Source: Gonocerus acuteangulatus (Eukaryota > Arthropoda > Insecta > Hemiptera > Coreidae). From it: DNA of 64,000 nucleotides. Where the stretch lies: positions 116,889,246-116,953,245 of the forward strand of contig OX328123.1 in assembly GCA_946811695.1 (NCBI GenBank), in the 5' to 3' direction. Numbering within the stretch: the stretch's first letter is position 1; each line of letters opens with the position of its first letter. The notes below the pieces were generated by a model. The model had not been told where the DNA came from. It worked only from the letters and a program-made list of their open reading frames with translations, and made no database searches. This document shows, one piece after another, positions 11,343 to 22,715 of this stretch. The position numbers and the translations under genes are program-made.

Positions 11343-11534
11343 GCCAACGGCCATAGCCACGTTGAATGCACCGGTTCCCGTAGATCACCGAAGTTAAGCA
11401 ACGTCGGGCGTGGTCAGTACCTGAATGGGTGACCGACCACGTGCTGTTGGTATTATAAAAGGGTGGCAACCTGTAGATAGCCCGGCGTTAATAGCCTAAT
11501 TGTTGATACGCCGTTAAACACACACAAAAAAAAA
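11343..11534 (+). mobile_element. 5S-rRNA-derived SINE, full-length copy
   Basis: Positions 11343-11452 are a 5S rRNA-like sequence: GCCAACGGCCATAGCCACGT at the start, the internal promoter A-box region GATCACCGAAGTTAAGCAAC, and GCTGTTGG at the end. Compared with normal 5S it lacks about ten bases after GGGTGACCG, where TGGGAACAC is expected. A roughly 25-bp body (GGGTGGCAACCTGTAGATAG) follows, then a 3' hairpin with stem CGGCGT (11483-11488) / ACGCCG (11508-11513), GTTAAA and a CA/A-rich tail. The head would give an RNA polymerase III promoter; the hairpin tail is presumably the signal for a LINE reverse transcriptase. The same deletion occurs in the copy at 29936, so it is a family trait. 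It is not a functional 5S gene. Confidence 0.85.
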
Positions 11535-12195
11535 GTAATTGTGATTATTTCCAAAATGTTCTTCTGTTATCTTTCACTCTTTCCTAAGTGTCCCCTAATC
11601 CTTAATCAGAGCAAAAAGCGTGTGTACCTAATGTTGGAAGGATGGGACATCACTATATTTGCGTGAAATTAAATAATGTGTTCGTAATGGCTTCTTCACA
11701 CTAAAGCAAATGTATTGGTTTTGAATTAGAAATCAGAAAAAAATAGACTTAAATAATTTTTGTTTTTAAAACAACAGGGTACCATTTTAAATCTTATTAA
11801 ATAAGGCAACTTTTGAGGCGGAGGCAAACGGCTAAGTCTACAAATAGCTGATCAAGAAAATATTGAATGAATTAAGAAAATCCTCACAACAATAGTTCAC
11901 ATCTATATGGCTCTTAGTGTAGCTCCTAATTTACATTACAACATTTCAATAATGGGTGTTTCTTATTGGAAATTTGATGTAGATTCTAAAAATGTGGTCG
12001 CCACTTACGATACATAGATCAGAAATCCGGAAAATACAGTTTTTCATAAGAAAACCCAATAGTTTTGAAAATAGACAAAAGTTTGAATATCTCTGCTACA
12101 TGTTGAGATAGGACGCTCATTTCTGCGTCCCTGAACTACAAATGAGGTGCAGAATAAACCCTTAAAGTTATGACATCTCAATGTGGGACACCCTG

Positions 12196-12959
12196 TATAT
12201 ATATATTCAAAATGTGAAATTGAATTTTTATTGTGTCATTTCGCAGCTTAATGTAATATTACTGGCCTCAAAGTCTTGAGGCATTTATTTATTTCCTTCT
12301 CTATGAGATTTCATTATGTATCGTTATGAAAGAAAGAAACCTAAAAAGAATTGCTTCTAATTATTTCTTTATGAGTGGCACAAGGGATATGAAAGGAAAC
12401 GAGCTAAGATGACCCAGTTCCAGCGAGTTTTCTTTATGTTCTCGTATACCCTTCGAGTCACCATACAACTGTTTGAGATTACTGCCGCAAGTAATTGTAA
12501 TTTCTATAAAGTCAGCTTGTAAAGTTGTGTAGCCAATGTGGATTGAGCCTTGGAATGAAGAAGAAGGAGTATGGGAGTTCATTAGCAATTCACCCTCACT
12601 AAATTCGGCTTAGACTCAACGAGCCAGGAAGAGAGGCGCGCCATGTTTGCTAAACGACCTCTGACTCCTAAATCAATTCACAATTACCTATACATTATAC
12701 TAATTCCTTGTAATTTCTACCGACAAACTCACTCAGCGGAGCAGACGTTTTACACTAATTTAACTTGTTTAACAATTAGGGCTGGAAAAGATATTAACTT
12801 ATTTCTAGCTTTATTTAAGAGTTGTATCACTTCGGTCAAATGGTTTTTGCGCAATTTAACATTTTAAAAATGAATTTTAGTAATAAGACATTATATAGGG
12901 TAAATTTTAAATACATTAATAATTTCATTAAGAGATGTAAAATAATTTGTTTTTGATTC
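12196..12959. other. Intergenic with fragment of a dispersed repeat
   Basis: The block near 12376-12425 (ATATGAAAGGAAACGAGCTA, then GATGACCCAGTTCC) resembles the end of the dispersed family seen at 23560, 43694 and 48773. No gene seen. Confidence 0.5.
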
Positions 12960-12973
12960 GAATGATTTATTTA

Positions 12974-14669
12974 GATAGATAGATAAATAGTCTTTATTAA
13001 TCAACAAAACACAACAGAAGAAATTGTAACAAATTATACAAGTATAATATAGTTATACTTATATACTATATTTTGTATAGTATATAAGTATATACTATAC
13101 AAAAAGGAATTACTATAATCCTACTTAGGACTCTAAAGACTAATACTCTTGGCTAACTGCCATCACAGGGAGGTAAAAAAAAAAAAAAAATATAAAAAAA
13201 AAAAAAAAAAAAACAATAAAAAATAAAAAATAAAATAAAACTGTTGGCGTACGCCGACGATATAATTCTACTCGCATCTAGTCCAGCATCAATGCAATTG
13301 ATGATCAACAGTTTTTCAAAGTACTGCAAACTATGGGGTTTGGAAATAAACTTATTGAAGTCAAAGATAATGGTCTTCAAAAATGGTGGTAGACTGGCAA
13401 AAAATGAAAAATGGTTCTTGGAAGGTCATATAATTGAAGTAACTAGTCATTACAAGTACTAGGGCATAGTTGTGACTCCTCAGTTATCTCTGGAGAAACA
13501 TTTTTCAGAAAAACTTTCTGTTGCTAAAAGTGGTCTCAACTCTGTATGGGAAGGTTTGATCAGGAATAGTAATATCCCGATATCCTCAAAGCTTAAAGTG
13601 TTTAACACAGTAAGTCGAGCGGTGATGTGTTACGCAGCGCAGGTTTGGGGTGGGGTTCAGTACAAAAAGGTGGAAAAATTACTTACTTTTTTTATTAAAA
13701 AGGTATTAAAACTTCCCAGAAACACGCCAAATTATGTGATATATAACGAATCTCCTCTAAATTTAATCTATATCCATACTTTAAAAGTCCACCACAATTA
13801 TTTACTTAAGCTCGTAGATCTACCGAATTCTAGGTATCCGAAAATATTATTAACAGAAATAGTAAAGAAAGGGTTATATTATTACAAGGACATTATAAAC
13901 ATGATGAATAGATATCACATAAACGTGAAATCAGATATGCAGAATTGGGCAATGATATTTAAAAACATTAGGGCAGCAGCTTTAAGTCATTTTAGGGAAA
14001 GCAATATTTTGGCAGCAAAGGAGTCAAGCACTACCGTAATTTACAAACACTTAAACCACGAAATTAATCAGCCTAATGGATATTTCCGTGATAAATATTC
14101 AACATCTAAAATAATGTGGTTGATAAAATTAAGAGGAGAATTGTTGAAGCTAAGTTACCACCGCTACTCTATTCCAACTAGCTATTGTCCTCTTTGCAAT
14201 TGCCCGGCTCAAGAAGATATAGACCACTTCATAGGTTCATGTAGGCAGCTAAAGGAAATTAGGTTGAAGTGGTTGGGTAAAGATTATCTCTCATTTGGGG
14301 AAGTTTGTGGTTTTTTAAATGGGCGCAACTGGGAGAATATTGCAGGCTATGGTAGGGAAGCATGGAACAGGAGGAGTATAATTGTAAATAAGTAATAGGT
14401 GTGTGTGTGTGTTTGTGTGTGTAAATTAGGGTGAAAATATAAATTATTTGTTCCTTGTTAATTAACGTAGCTGTGTATTGTGATGTATGTATAATTATAT
14501 TAAAATGTTGTTAAATTACATAGATTACTTTTATAATGTTTTTTAGTTTTAAGTCAGTAGCTGTAATATAAGTTTGTAAAATGAATCCTCTATCATGTTT
14601 TTTGCCTGTTTTGAAGTTTGTTTTTATCATATATTAAGACTATTATAATGTTAAGTGCTACCTCCCTCT
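12974..14669. mobile_element. LINE insertion with probable 5' inversion (twin priming)
   Basis: A 14-bp perfect direct repeat GAATGATTTATTTA flanks the whole block (12960-12973 and 14670-14683). The left part (12974-13174) is a minus-strand LINE 3' end, finishing in a TAAAGA stretch and a (TATC)n tail against the duplication. The right part (13240-14669) is plus-strand coding sequence plus 3' UTR of a LINE. The last bases of the right part, ACCTCCCT (14660-14667), equal the first bases of the minus-strand part (complement of 13167-13174), as expected if one element was split and its 5' piece inverted. A roughly 68-bp A-rich filler (13175-13243) sits at the junction and is unexplained. Confidence 0.6.
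13244..14395 (+). pseudogene. LINE reverse transcriptase C-terminal half, one nonsense codon
   Basis: A 384-codon frame beginning inside the reverse transcriptase at the catalytic box (LAYADDIILLASS) and running through the thumb to the C-terminus. A TAG at 13460-13462 falls where HYKYLG would be expected, so one base change from a Leu codon explains it; the frame is otherwise open. Near the end CPLCNCPAQEDIDHFIGSC forms a C-x2-C ... H-x4-C zinc-knuckle, common in CR1/Jockey-type and related LINEs. I cannot assign the clade with certainty. The C-terminal region resembles the minus-strand fragment at 59130-59650 (LCNMKQHEDIIYFLAVCP), so both may be one family. Everything 5' of the YADD box is missing. 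Confidence 0.8.
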
Positions 14670-14683
14670 GAATGATTTATTTA

Positions 14684-15899
14684 TGAATGTATCAATAAGT
14701 TAGTGAAATTAATAAAAACAATTTTTTATTAAAAAAAATGAAGGGGCTAAATTTATTTTACAAGGTTTTTATTGGTAATAATCTATTTAAAACATGTTAT
14801 GTAGACAGACAGAAATAATTCTAACGACAAAATATGTGCTCGCTTAAAACAATATGGTATAGTTGAATCTATTATTAAAAATATTTGATTAGAGTAGGTA
14901 GTGTTACAATTTTTCTAGTGATTTGTTGTAGTCTCTCCTTTAATCAGTAATCATTCTGCAGTATAGTTTTCTTATAAATAAAAATTTTACTTCCATTTAA
15001 GATTTGGAAAAACAAATGACCATAGGAAAGTAAAAATCATATAGAAAAATATACAAATCTTCTAACTATTAAAAAAATAAAATTAAAAAAAGATTGTCAA
15101 TTTAATATTTTAATCTATTTTCCTCTGTTCGTACAATTTCTCGCCATCTTAGAGGTAGCTTTTATATTGCTTACTTTCCGGCTATAAAATGAAAGCACGA
15201 AATAAGTGAAAACCTTTCAAAGCCTCTTCCGGGGAGTAAGCAGGATTCGACAAAAGCTCTCAAATAAATTCAATAATTATTTCTAACCATTTTCGAGCCG
15301 TAAGTCGCCCGGCATTAACATTGTAAAACTATGTCAAGATTCACCATCCATGAGATAAATCGTTTTTGAATACCCAAACCTAAAATCATTTACGAAAACC
15401 AGTTATATCCTATTTCTCGAAACCGGTTACACATGTCGTCTTAATTATGTTTTTCTACGTTGGAAAGCTTATATGTACCTACAAGCGTATGAACACAAAA
15501 AGGTGCGTGATTTTATTTGTGCAAATGGCTCGCACAATAGGCTATCTACTGTGAGCCACCCTTGAAAAACCGCGGTAAAGAAGATAACTCCTTCAACTGG
15601 GCAATAGACGAAAAAACTTCGAACCCGCATCTTCCTAATGAGTTTTTTTGGCGTTAGCCACTGGATTTCATGGAGACCATTTGACCTTTCATATCAGATT
15701 ATTGTTCAAACTTATAGGCTACGTAAGCATTGCATGGAGAAAGGAGGTTTTAGTTGAATGTTGAGGGTTATTGTTTTTTATTTATTTTTTTTTGTTTTTG
15801 GCGAGCTTATTAGCTATTAACGAGGGAAGAGGGCGATATTTATGAGTTTTGTATCGTCGTGAAGTTATGGAATTGATTTTAATTTTGCCAAGTTAAATT
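14684..15899. other. Intergenic with a dispersed-repeat fragment
   Basis: From about 15340 to 15560 the sequence matches the dispersed family with a CGAAACCGGTTACACATGTC block, also at 22980, 47995 and 57650. No gene seen. Confidence 0.5.
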
Positions 15900-16460
15900 G
15901 TTTCTGTTAATTTGAATAATGATAATTTTTATGTTTAAGATGGAGATGATATGCCTATTGGTATAATATGGTTGATACGTATCGATGCCCCCACCGGGCA
16001 AACCGCCCAGACTTTCCGGCAGGCAGGCTGCTCTCAACAGGAAGACTATAACTCTTCCGAGCAGCAGACTCTCGTGGGGAGTGTACACGTGCCTGTTCCG
16101 GTCCCCCCGAGTCCGTGGTCTAACACGACCCAGAGCACCAGCGCCGCACACCAATCAAGACCCGAGCAGGAACCCGCTGATGCCACCAATATACCGAAGT
16201 AAGTATTCTGCTAATTAATCCTGTCTCTCTAATAAAATTTATTAAATTGATTACAGACTCTGCATTATAGCCAAGAATTTCGTCTATGGTTTTGTCTATT
16301 TTGTGTCGTAAAATGGACATTCCGTCAAGATATGTTTGACAGTGGCGGGTGTCACAGATGGGGGGTGGGGAGTAAGAGATTGTGTCTTCGTTCCGGAGAT
16401 ATTTTTGAATTGAGGGATTTGGTCCAAATCGTTCGGAAACAATACATTTGGCCAGTAGGA
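15900..16460 (-). pseudogene. LINE 3' end: C-terminal zinc knuckle and 3' UTR
   Basis: On the minus strand two overlapping frames together show a LINE ORF2 ending: TVKHILTECPFY in one frame, then after a shift IDEILGYNAESVINLINFI in the next. This is the HILxxCP zinc-knuckle and tail seen at the ends of Jockey/I-type ORF2 proteins. Downstream (15900-16190) is a GC-richer block whose minus strand carries no frame; it is likely the 3' UTR. The upstream part of the element is absent. Confidence 0.6.
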
Positions 16461-16703
16461 TCTTAAGGATTCCTAGTCCACAATCGATGCACACTCTAGA
16501 GCCAGCTGGCCAGGATTTCCTCGACATTCTACAAATTCAGGTCAGCTCCACTCCAGGGCTTGGAGCCCACCAGAGGATTCTTATGCGAGAAATTGTTCTG
16601 ATGAAGGAAGATCAGGATCGAGGTTCTGTTATTGAGAGAAATTATCTTTTCGCAGATGCACCTATAAATGTATTAAGGATACAAAATCATGTATATATTG
16701 ATC

Positions 16704-16778
<75 letters not shown>
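16704..16778. repeat. Compound (GT)n(AT)n microsatellite
   Basis: About 12 GT units followed by about 25 AT units. Confidence 0.97.
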
Positions 16779-16779
<1 letters not shown>

Positions 16780-17044
16780 TTATAGTATATCGACTGATCG
16801 GCTTCGAGGGTTCAACAGAAAAACAGCGCCCACAAAATGTAGATTTTACATGGGTCCAAGGTAACAGACATTTTTATTCTTATATTTTAGAAAGTTTTGG
16901 GGAAGATACTATTGTTTAAGGAATGGAAAATATATAATTTTTGATAAAGCACATTAAATTACATGAAAAACTACTGAGCACATCCCTCTGTAATGTAGTA
17001 ATGTACAATGCCTTCCTGAATAATTTTCTTAAATTTACCTTAAT

Positions 17045-17130
17045 AAATCTACTATATTTTTGTCAAATACCACTCACTCACTGACCTATCCACGCCCAGC
17101 CCAAACCGCTTGATAGAAAAATTCGAAATA
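17045..17130 (+). repeat. Solo end of the 1.6-kb inverted-repeat family
   Basis: The sequence around GTCAAATACCACTCACTCAC and CGCCCAGCCCAAACCGCTTG matches both terminal repeats of the element at 22716-24311. Only one end is visible here. Confidence 0.6.
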
Positions 17131-17591
17131 TTGCCAACTATGATGGCGGACCTTGAATTACTAGAAAGAAAACTGTGATTCAGTCCCTCATAGAGTTTAC
17201 GCTGTACCTGGTGATGGTCTATCCGGGGTAATAATATCCCGAACCCTTGCAGAGCTGCCTCACCCATCAGCATCTCCAGTCAGAACACTTCTTGGTAATT
17301 CTCGCAAATATAATGGGTGTTTCCAAATGGCATGTAGGAAACATAAATTTTTAAATTTTAATGTCCATTTATTATTTCCAACGAATTTTAACCTGTATCG
17401 GTTAAACTCCTATTACTGGTAACATATAGATGACGAGTTGTCCAGAGGTTATCTGTTTGTTTGCACTGGTCCGTTGCGCCAGAGTGTCAAGAAACATTAT
17501 ACTTTGATTACTTATCAATTGATGAATAACATATAGTCTGGCAGAAACCGTGCTATAATAAATTGCACAAAATTTTATAGTAGCGTTAATT

Positions 17592-17627
17592 CGGCGTTAA
17601 TAGCCCTAATGTTGATACGCCGTTAAA
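17592..17627 (+). mobile_element. 36-bp tail-only retroposon (3' hairpin)
   Basis: The insert consists only of the conserved hairpin tail: stem CGGCGT (17592-17597) / ACGCCG (17617-17622), loop beginning TAATAGCC, then TTAAA. It is flanked by a perfect 13-bp direct repeat AGTAGCGTTAATT (17579-17591 and 17628-17640). It can be read as an extreme 5' truncation of a SINE or LINE with this tail. Confidence 0.8.
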
Positions 17628-17640
17628 AGTAGCGTTAATT

Positions 17641-19640
17641 TTAATGGTACATTATTTAACGCAATAAAATAACTACTTTTCTGACGTGGCGAAGAACGGA
17701 GATTCGTCTAGTCTCAAATAAACATGAATATTTATTGTATGTTATATTTGCAGAGAACGGCACACTAAATATTACAAGATTAAAAATGTTATGTAATTGA
17801 GTATAAATTTATTTAAAATTAATTTATTTTTCAAAAACATGTATTCAATAGGACGTCTCCTATATTGATGTAAGGGGCATATGGAAAACAACTTCGTTTG
17901 TCAAACTTATACATTCTCTGAGACGATATTCTTATTTTTATTTTAAATTTATTTTAAGAGCTATACAGTTTAAGGACTATACATTGTTTAGAGCATTCCT
18001 ATTTACAAAATATTTACTATATGTACATAACATAAAACAACAGGGTCCTTAAGGATTGATTATGCCTCTGGGGAATGTCTTAATAATTAATTAAAGCGTT
18101 CAGTATACAATTATATTACAGTATTTTATCTGAAGAATAGAAAATAAGGGTAATCTAATCTAAGAATATGTCATGTTTGTATGATTAAATCATTTTTTTC
18201 TCCGCTGAAACTTTAAAGAGTATGGAAATAAAAAGAGTACAAAGCAAGATTGATGAGACCCAACGCTTGAGTTAATTGAAAAGGAAAGATACATAAAATA
18301 TCTGACAATTTAATGACACTTGCTTTTCACGGAGAGTTCTTTAAAATAGATGAGGTAAGGGAAAGTAAGGGAAAGCCTTCAAGCCTAACTTTGAAGGAGG
18401 GGGCGCCTATCAGAAATTAAATCAGTAAAGACTTACTGAGGCCTATCGGTGATTAGTTAAATTATATTTCTTCTAGCTATAGAAAAAAATAATAAAAGCT
18501 CTTTCCTTAGTAAACGTGATATTGCCCGCAAATTTTGTTCTCACCATTCATCTAAATAATTATTATAAAAGGTTTTTATTATTAGAATAAATAATATAAA
18601 CAATCATTTTATATTAATAATACTAATATTTAAGAAACTACGACATCTTAGAATTTTTCTTCATTTAATGACTATCAGCTAAAAAGAAACTCAAAGAAAA
18701 CCAACATTTTCAGCACTAAAATGTTCCTTATTTATTTATTCAGCGAAAAGCAACCATTTCGATTGAATCCCCTACCTCCCACTGATTCTGGACTTCTGCT
18801 TATTCTTAAGGAGCGGACTATTAAAAACAAATATTTATATAATACGTATAAGTTGAATGATTGGATAAGCTTCTATAAAAAATCTTGATATTTTGTCTAC
18901 AACGAAAAAAAAAAAATTACACTCAGAACAGCTAAAAAATCTCTGTCCCGCAATGTGGTGATGATATCAAAATTGACGCCTGAAATTACTTTGCAGGAAA
19001 ATTTGACTTTTCTGTAACACGATATCACTGCCGTTTCAGGAATATTCGTAAATAAAACGCACAAAACTTTTACTATATGTATATATATTATTATTATCGG
19101 GGTGGGTTTCCTCCGTTTCCGGGTGTTTAATTTACTTCGGGGGATTTAATCAAATCGATATAAATAATTATGTACGTACATGTACATACAAGTGTTGGAT
19201 ATTTAAGAAGTATCGGACGGCCCTCGCTGCATCCAGTTGTGCAGAGTGTAGCTTTTGGTTGTCGGATAATACACTCGCGTGACTAGATAAGAAAAAGACG
19301 CGTCACGCTGATTTTTTTGGGTGTTGTTCGGGGCCACCCCAGTAGTGTTTACCCAATTTGTCAGTTTCGAAAAACCTGAGCTAACTGCGCGCCAGTCGAA
19401 AAACATTGAAATTTTTGGACATTATTGTGGTTTTTTTTTTTTTTGTTTTTAGCTCATAAACCGTGCATCGTACAACAGTTTGTATTCTTCGCTTTTTAAA
19501 AGTAGATAAACTTAAACCCTAAACTCGCTAAAACAAACTCTTTAGGTAGGACAACATCCGAGATACAGCTTTCAAAGTTTGGCTACTTTTCCCAAAAACT
19601 GTAAAATTTAACTATCAGGCGTGTTTAGGATTTTGGGGAC
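17641..19640. other. Intergenic, no gene seen
   Basis: AT-rich sequence with no coding similarity I can support. A GC-richer patch at 19100-19400 shows no recognisable family. Confidence 0.45.
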
Positions 19641-19642
19641 AC

Positions 19643-19646
<4 letters not shown>

Positions 19647-19705
<59 letters not shown>
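19647..19705. repeat. (AT)n microsatellite
   Basis: About 28 AT dinucleotides. The block just after it (19755-19800, GATGAAGATTTGAAGACATT) resembles 38585-38630, also beside an (AT)n tract. Confidence 0.97.
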
Positions 19706-19711
<6 letters not shown>

Positions 19712-20800
19712 GTATGTGAGTTTATTTCTATTATATTAACATGGGTAATTTTTGGTATCTAGTAGGGTGGATTGATGAAGATTTGAAGACATTTTTCAAC
19801 AATTAATTATTGTGTGCAGCTTTTATATTTAGATTCCTATCTAAATACCTGTAGCTGTATAGCTACAGGAAGTACACTTTCAACTTTTAAGTTTCTTACA
19901 ATTCGTTCATTACACATAATTCCACAAGAGATATCGAACGTATTGGAAATGCTTATTTTAGCACCCGAATTACCGGCTGTATAAGCACGTTGGAGTTTAA
20001 CACAACGGATGTTTCACAAAATGTAAAATATCAAAAACCTTAGTCACTATCTGATCGATTCACAAACATTATTTATCAAATGGAGGAAAACCTCTGTTAA
20101 AAACAACGCGGAAAATGAAATCATTCAGAGAATTTAGCCCCTTTTAAGATTCATGTATTGTAACATTCTTTTGTTCTCAAAGGGAAAGTCGCAATCCAGA
20201 ATTCAGTCATTGTTTTCCTGGAAACAAAAATAATTTAACGTAAAAAATATTAAAACGTAAAAACATTATTCATATAATAAATATTAGTTAATATTCCTGT
20301 CACTAATGAGTAAATAAAACAATTAAGATTGAACAAATAAATATTTTTATTTATCATATGGCTATAGGTCAGGAATGTAATTGACTGACATGAATAATTT
20401 TTACATATTTGTTAGCAATTGAAACATAGCAGCTTTACAATTACAATAGATTGTAAAACAGGAGAGTAGAATTAAATACATTTATTCATTTTTCATTGCA
20501 AAGTATCATGAACCACTATTAGCTATAAACAATAAGTTCTCAAATAAATAACTGTTATAATAACCTCAATGTGAAATATTATTCTGTTTAATCTAAAAGT
20601 TTATTATTATTAATATTAGTTATTAGTAGTTCAGTTTATTATTACTTATTAGTATTTTTTTGTATTATTATTATATTATGTGGTATATATCCTGATTGTA
20701 ATTAATATTATGTGGTATTGTAATTTAATATTATATTATAAGAGCTATCTATAGGTTCCACCTTAACTAAACCTCCATTTTTTCATCGAACGCAAAAATG
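19706..20800. other. Intergenic, no gene seen
   Basis: Very AT-rich; nothing recognisable. Confidence 0.45.

Positions 20801-20802
<2 letters not shown>

Positions 20803-20866
<64 letters not shown>
20803..20866. repeat. Poly(A) run of about 64
   Basis: A nearly pure A run preceded by CGAACGCAAAAATG. Weak flanking repeats (AACTAAA on both sides) hint at a retroposon tail, but no head is recognisable. Confidence 0.9.
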
Positions 20867-20868
<2 letters not shown>

Positions 20869-21066
20869 AAATCTGGTGCTGGTGGGTCCAGCATGAAAAT
20901 CCAATGCGCTATCCAATGGGTCAAGCCATGAAATTGCAAACCTATTAACGCAAAAAATGTAAGCGTTACAAATGAAAACGTACGCGTTGGCTCCGTGTGA
21001 ATTTAGCCAAAAACGAATATTCCGGCAAACAAAGCACGTTAAACCGACCCACCAATATGTGATTAG

Positions 21067-22164
21067 TAGAGCCCGGAAGTTAGGCATTTATTTTTGGGTG
21101 AAATAGGCAGGCAAAAAGGCACTTAAAATATTGAAAATAGGCAGTACTGTAATTAAAATAGGCATTTATTAGGAGTGAAGGCAAAGAGGAACTTATTTTT
21201 ACTCATTAATGATGAAAATATGTATTTTAAATACTCATTCATTTCTTTATCGCCAACTAGCTGCCATAAACGCCTACTTTCTGCTTCCATAAAATCAAAA
21301 ATAAATTAGGAACCCCATTCATTGTTTCGAACCCGTGACCTCCGAACTGTGAGTCATAAACGATTTTAACATAGCCTATGGCTCTATGGGACGATTTTAA
21401 AATGGCCTACGAGACTTCCCGGACTTACCAGTATTCCAAATTTGGTCAAAATGTGTAGATTTGTATAAGGAACAAACGGACAAACAGTCAGACACGTGAT
21501 TTTTATATACATAAATAGATAAATAGATTTATCACAGAATTATTGTACTTAATCTCAAGGGAATTACTTCCCTAGTTACAAGCAACAACAAGATGCTTTT
21601 TCAAAGTATCAACTGTTATAGACCTTCTCAGAAAAAATGTTTTTCATCATGGCAAAACTTCCTCTGCATTATCTTATCATTTCGAAATCCGGAATACCAG
21701 GTAATTACGTATTGTCACAGCAAAAGGGCTGTGAGGAAGGAGATGTGACTTATTTCTCTCATCCTCACTCTTTCCTGATATTTCTTCTACTAAGGAAGTT
21801 ATTTACTAAGGTTCTGTTATTTACAGAGGGTCTATCCACGGGTTGGGAAAATAAGCTTTCGAATAGATATTTGTGACGGCAATTTGTAGTTTAATTTGTG
21901 CAACCTTTTTTGTCTTCGATGAACGGAAATTCATTATGTGCTTTTTAAAATGTTTAAATGTTTTTAAAATTGTATGTATCGCAGAAAAAAATTGCATAAC
22001 AAGCAAAAAAGGCAAAAATAGGCAACGAAGCCAAAATAGGCAAAAAAGGCAAAATAAAAATTGTCGCTACACTTCCTAAATGCACGAAAACTTATTTATT
22101 TCTATCTGATTCTTTAATATATCCATTCAGATAAAAAGGCATTTTGCCTAACTTCCGGGCTCTA
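21067..22164. mobile_element. hAT-type non-autonomous transposon, copy 1
   Basis: Terminal inverted repeats TAGAGCCCGGAAGTTAGGCA and the mirror TGCCTAACTTCCGGGCTCTA, with a perfect 8-bp target duplication GTGATTAG (21059-21066 and 22165-22172). Inner parts near both ends repeat the words AATAGGCA and AAAAGGCA, likely subterminal transposase sites. No transposase frame remains. A second copy lies at 40913-42634. A tRNA-like B-box (GGTTCGAAAC on the minus strand near 21330) may mark an old SINE fragment inside; weak. Confidence 0.85.
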
Positions 22165-22715
22165 GTGATTAGTTTTTGTTGCCTTATTGATCATATCAGT
22201 CTGGTATAAATTAAAATGAATAAAAAAAATAAATAAAAAAAAGAAGCCTTATCATTAAGGAATGAAAAATACTTAGAAGGTAGGTAAAAGGATTCAATTA
22301 CTTGGAGTAGCCTTGAGACAGGATTTCAGTCGGAAGATGAGTAATCGGAACGCGATTCTAGGATGACTCCTAAAGAAAAAAATGGGCAAAGAAAATCACG
22401 AAAAAAAGAAGGAAGGAGTTACCCTTCGATCAAGGTAGCAGATGTGAGCAAGGAGCGACATCAAAGATATTTCTTCCATTAAAGGACGTCTACCATTTCC
22501 TTCCGAGTACTTTAAATTATTTAACCAACCTTACTCAGATCCTGGTAGATTTGTATAATGTTTTTCCGTTACTCGGATCCGTTTAGTTTACATCCTTAAA
22601 GGAGTAAGACTTATTGCTTTTCCTGGGCTTATGAACTTATGAAAAATGGCTATTTCTTATTTATAGTTGGTTCGGTAGTACGGCAGTATTACTCCTTCAG
22701 GATGGTACTTCAATC
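22165..22715. other. Intergenic, no gene seen
   Basis: No recognisable family. Confidence 0.45.

Larger units (their letters stand above)
10033..12195. mobile_element. 2.2-kb near-palindromic transposon (very long inverted repeats)
   Basis: The two halves are inverted copies of each other over nearly their whole length: outer ends CAGGGGGTCCCACATTGAGA and the mirror TCTCAATGTGGGACACCCTG, then matching blocks inward, for example the GGTACC-containing block (10430 vs 11780), the block around GGATTAGGGGACACATTGGA (10943) and its mirror (11590), and innermost GAGGGTCTTGTTTTAT (11055) against its mirror (11272). The unpaired centre is about 170 bp. Later insertions break the arms: a hammerhead-bearing foldback at 10465-10733, a T-rich run at 10748-10803 and a 5S-derived SINE at 11343-11534. 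Both ends lie in TA repeats, so the target duplication cannot be read. No transposase. Confidence 0.85.

Noticed and set aside
11343..11452. A functional 5S rRNA gene
   Set aside because: About ten conserved bases are missing, no T-run terminator follows at the right place, and the sequence continues into a SINE body and tail shared with another copy.
13141..13245. Another hairpin tail (GGCTAACTGCC ... GGTAAAA) with poly(A)
   Set aside because: Loop similarity is partial and no target duplication is found; the 14-bp outer repeats and shared ACCTCCCT favour the twin-priming reading.
16598..16630. CTGATGAAGG on the plus strand as hammerhead core
   Set aside because: No stem II partner and no GAAA follow.
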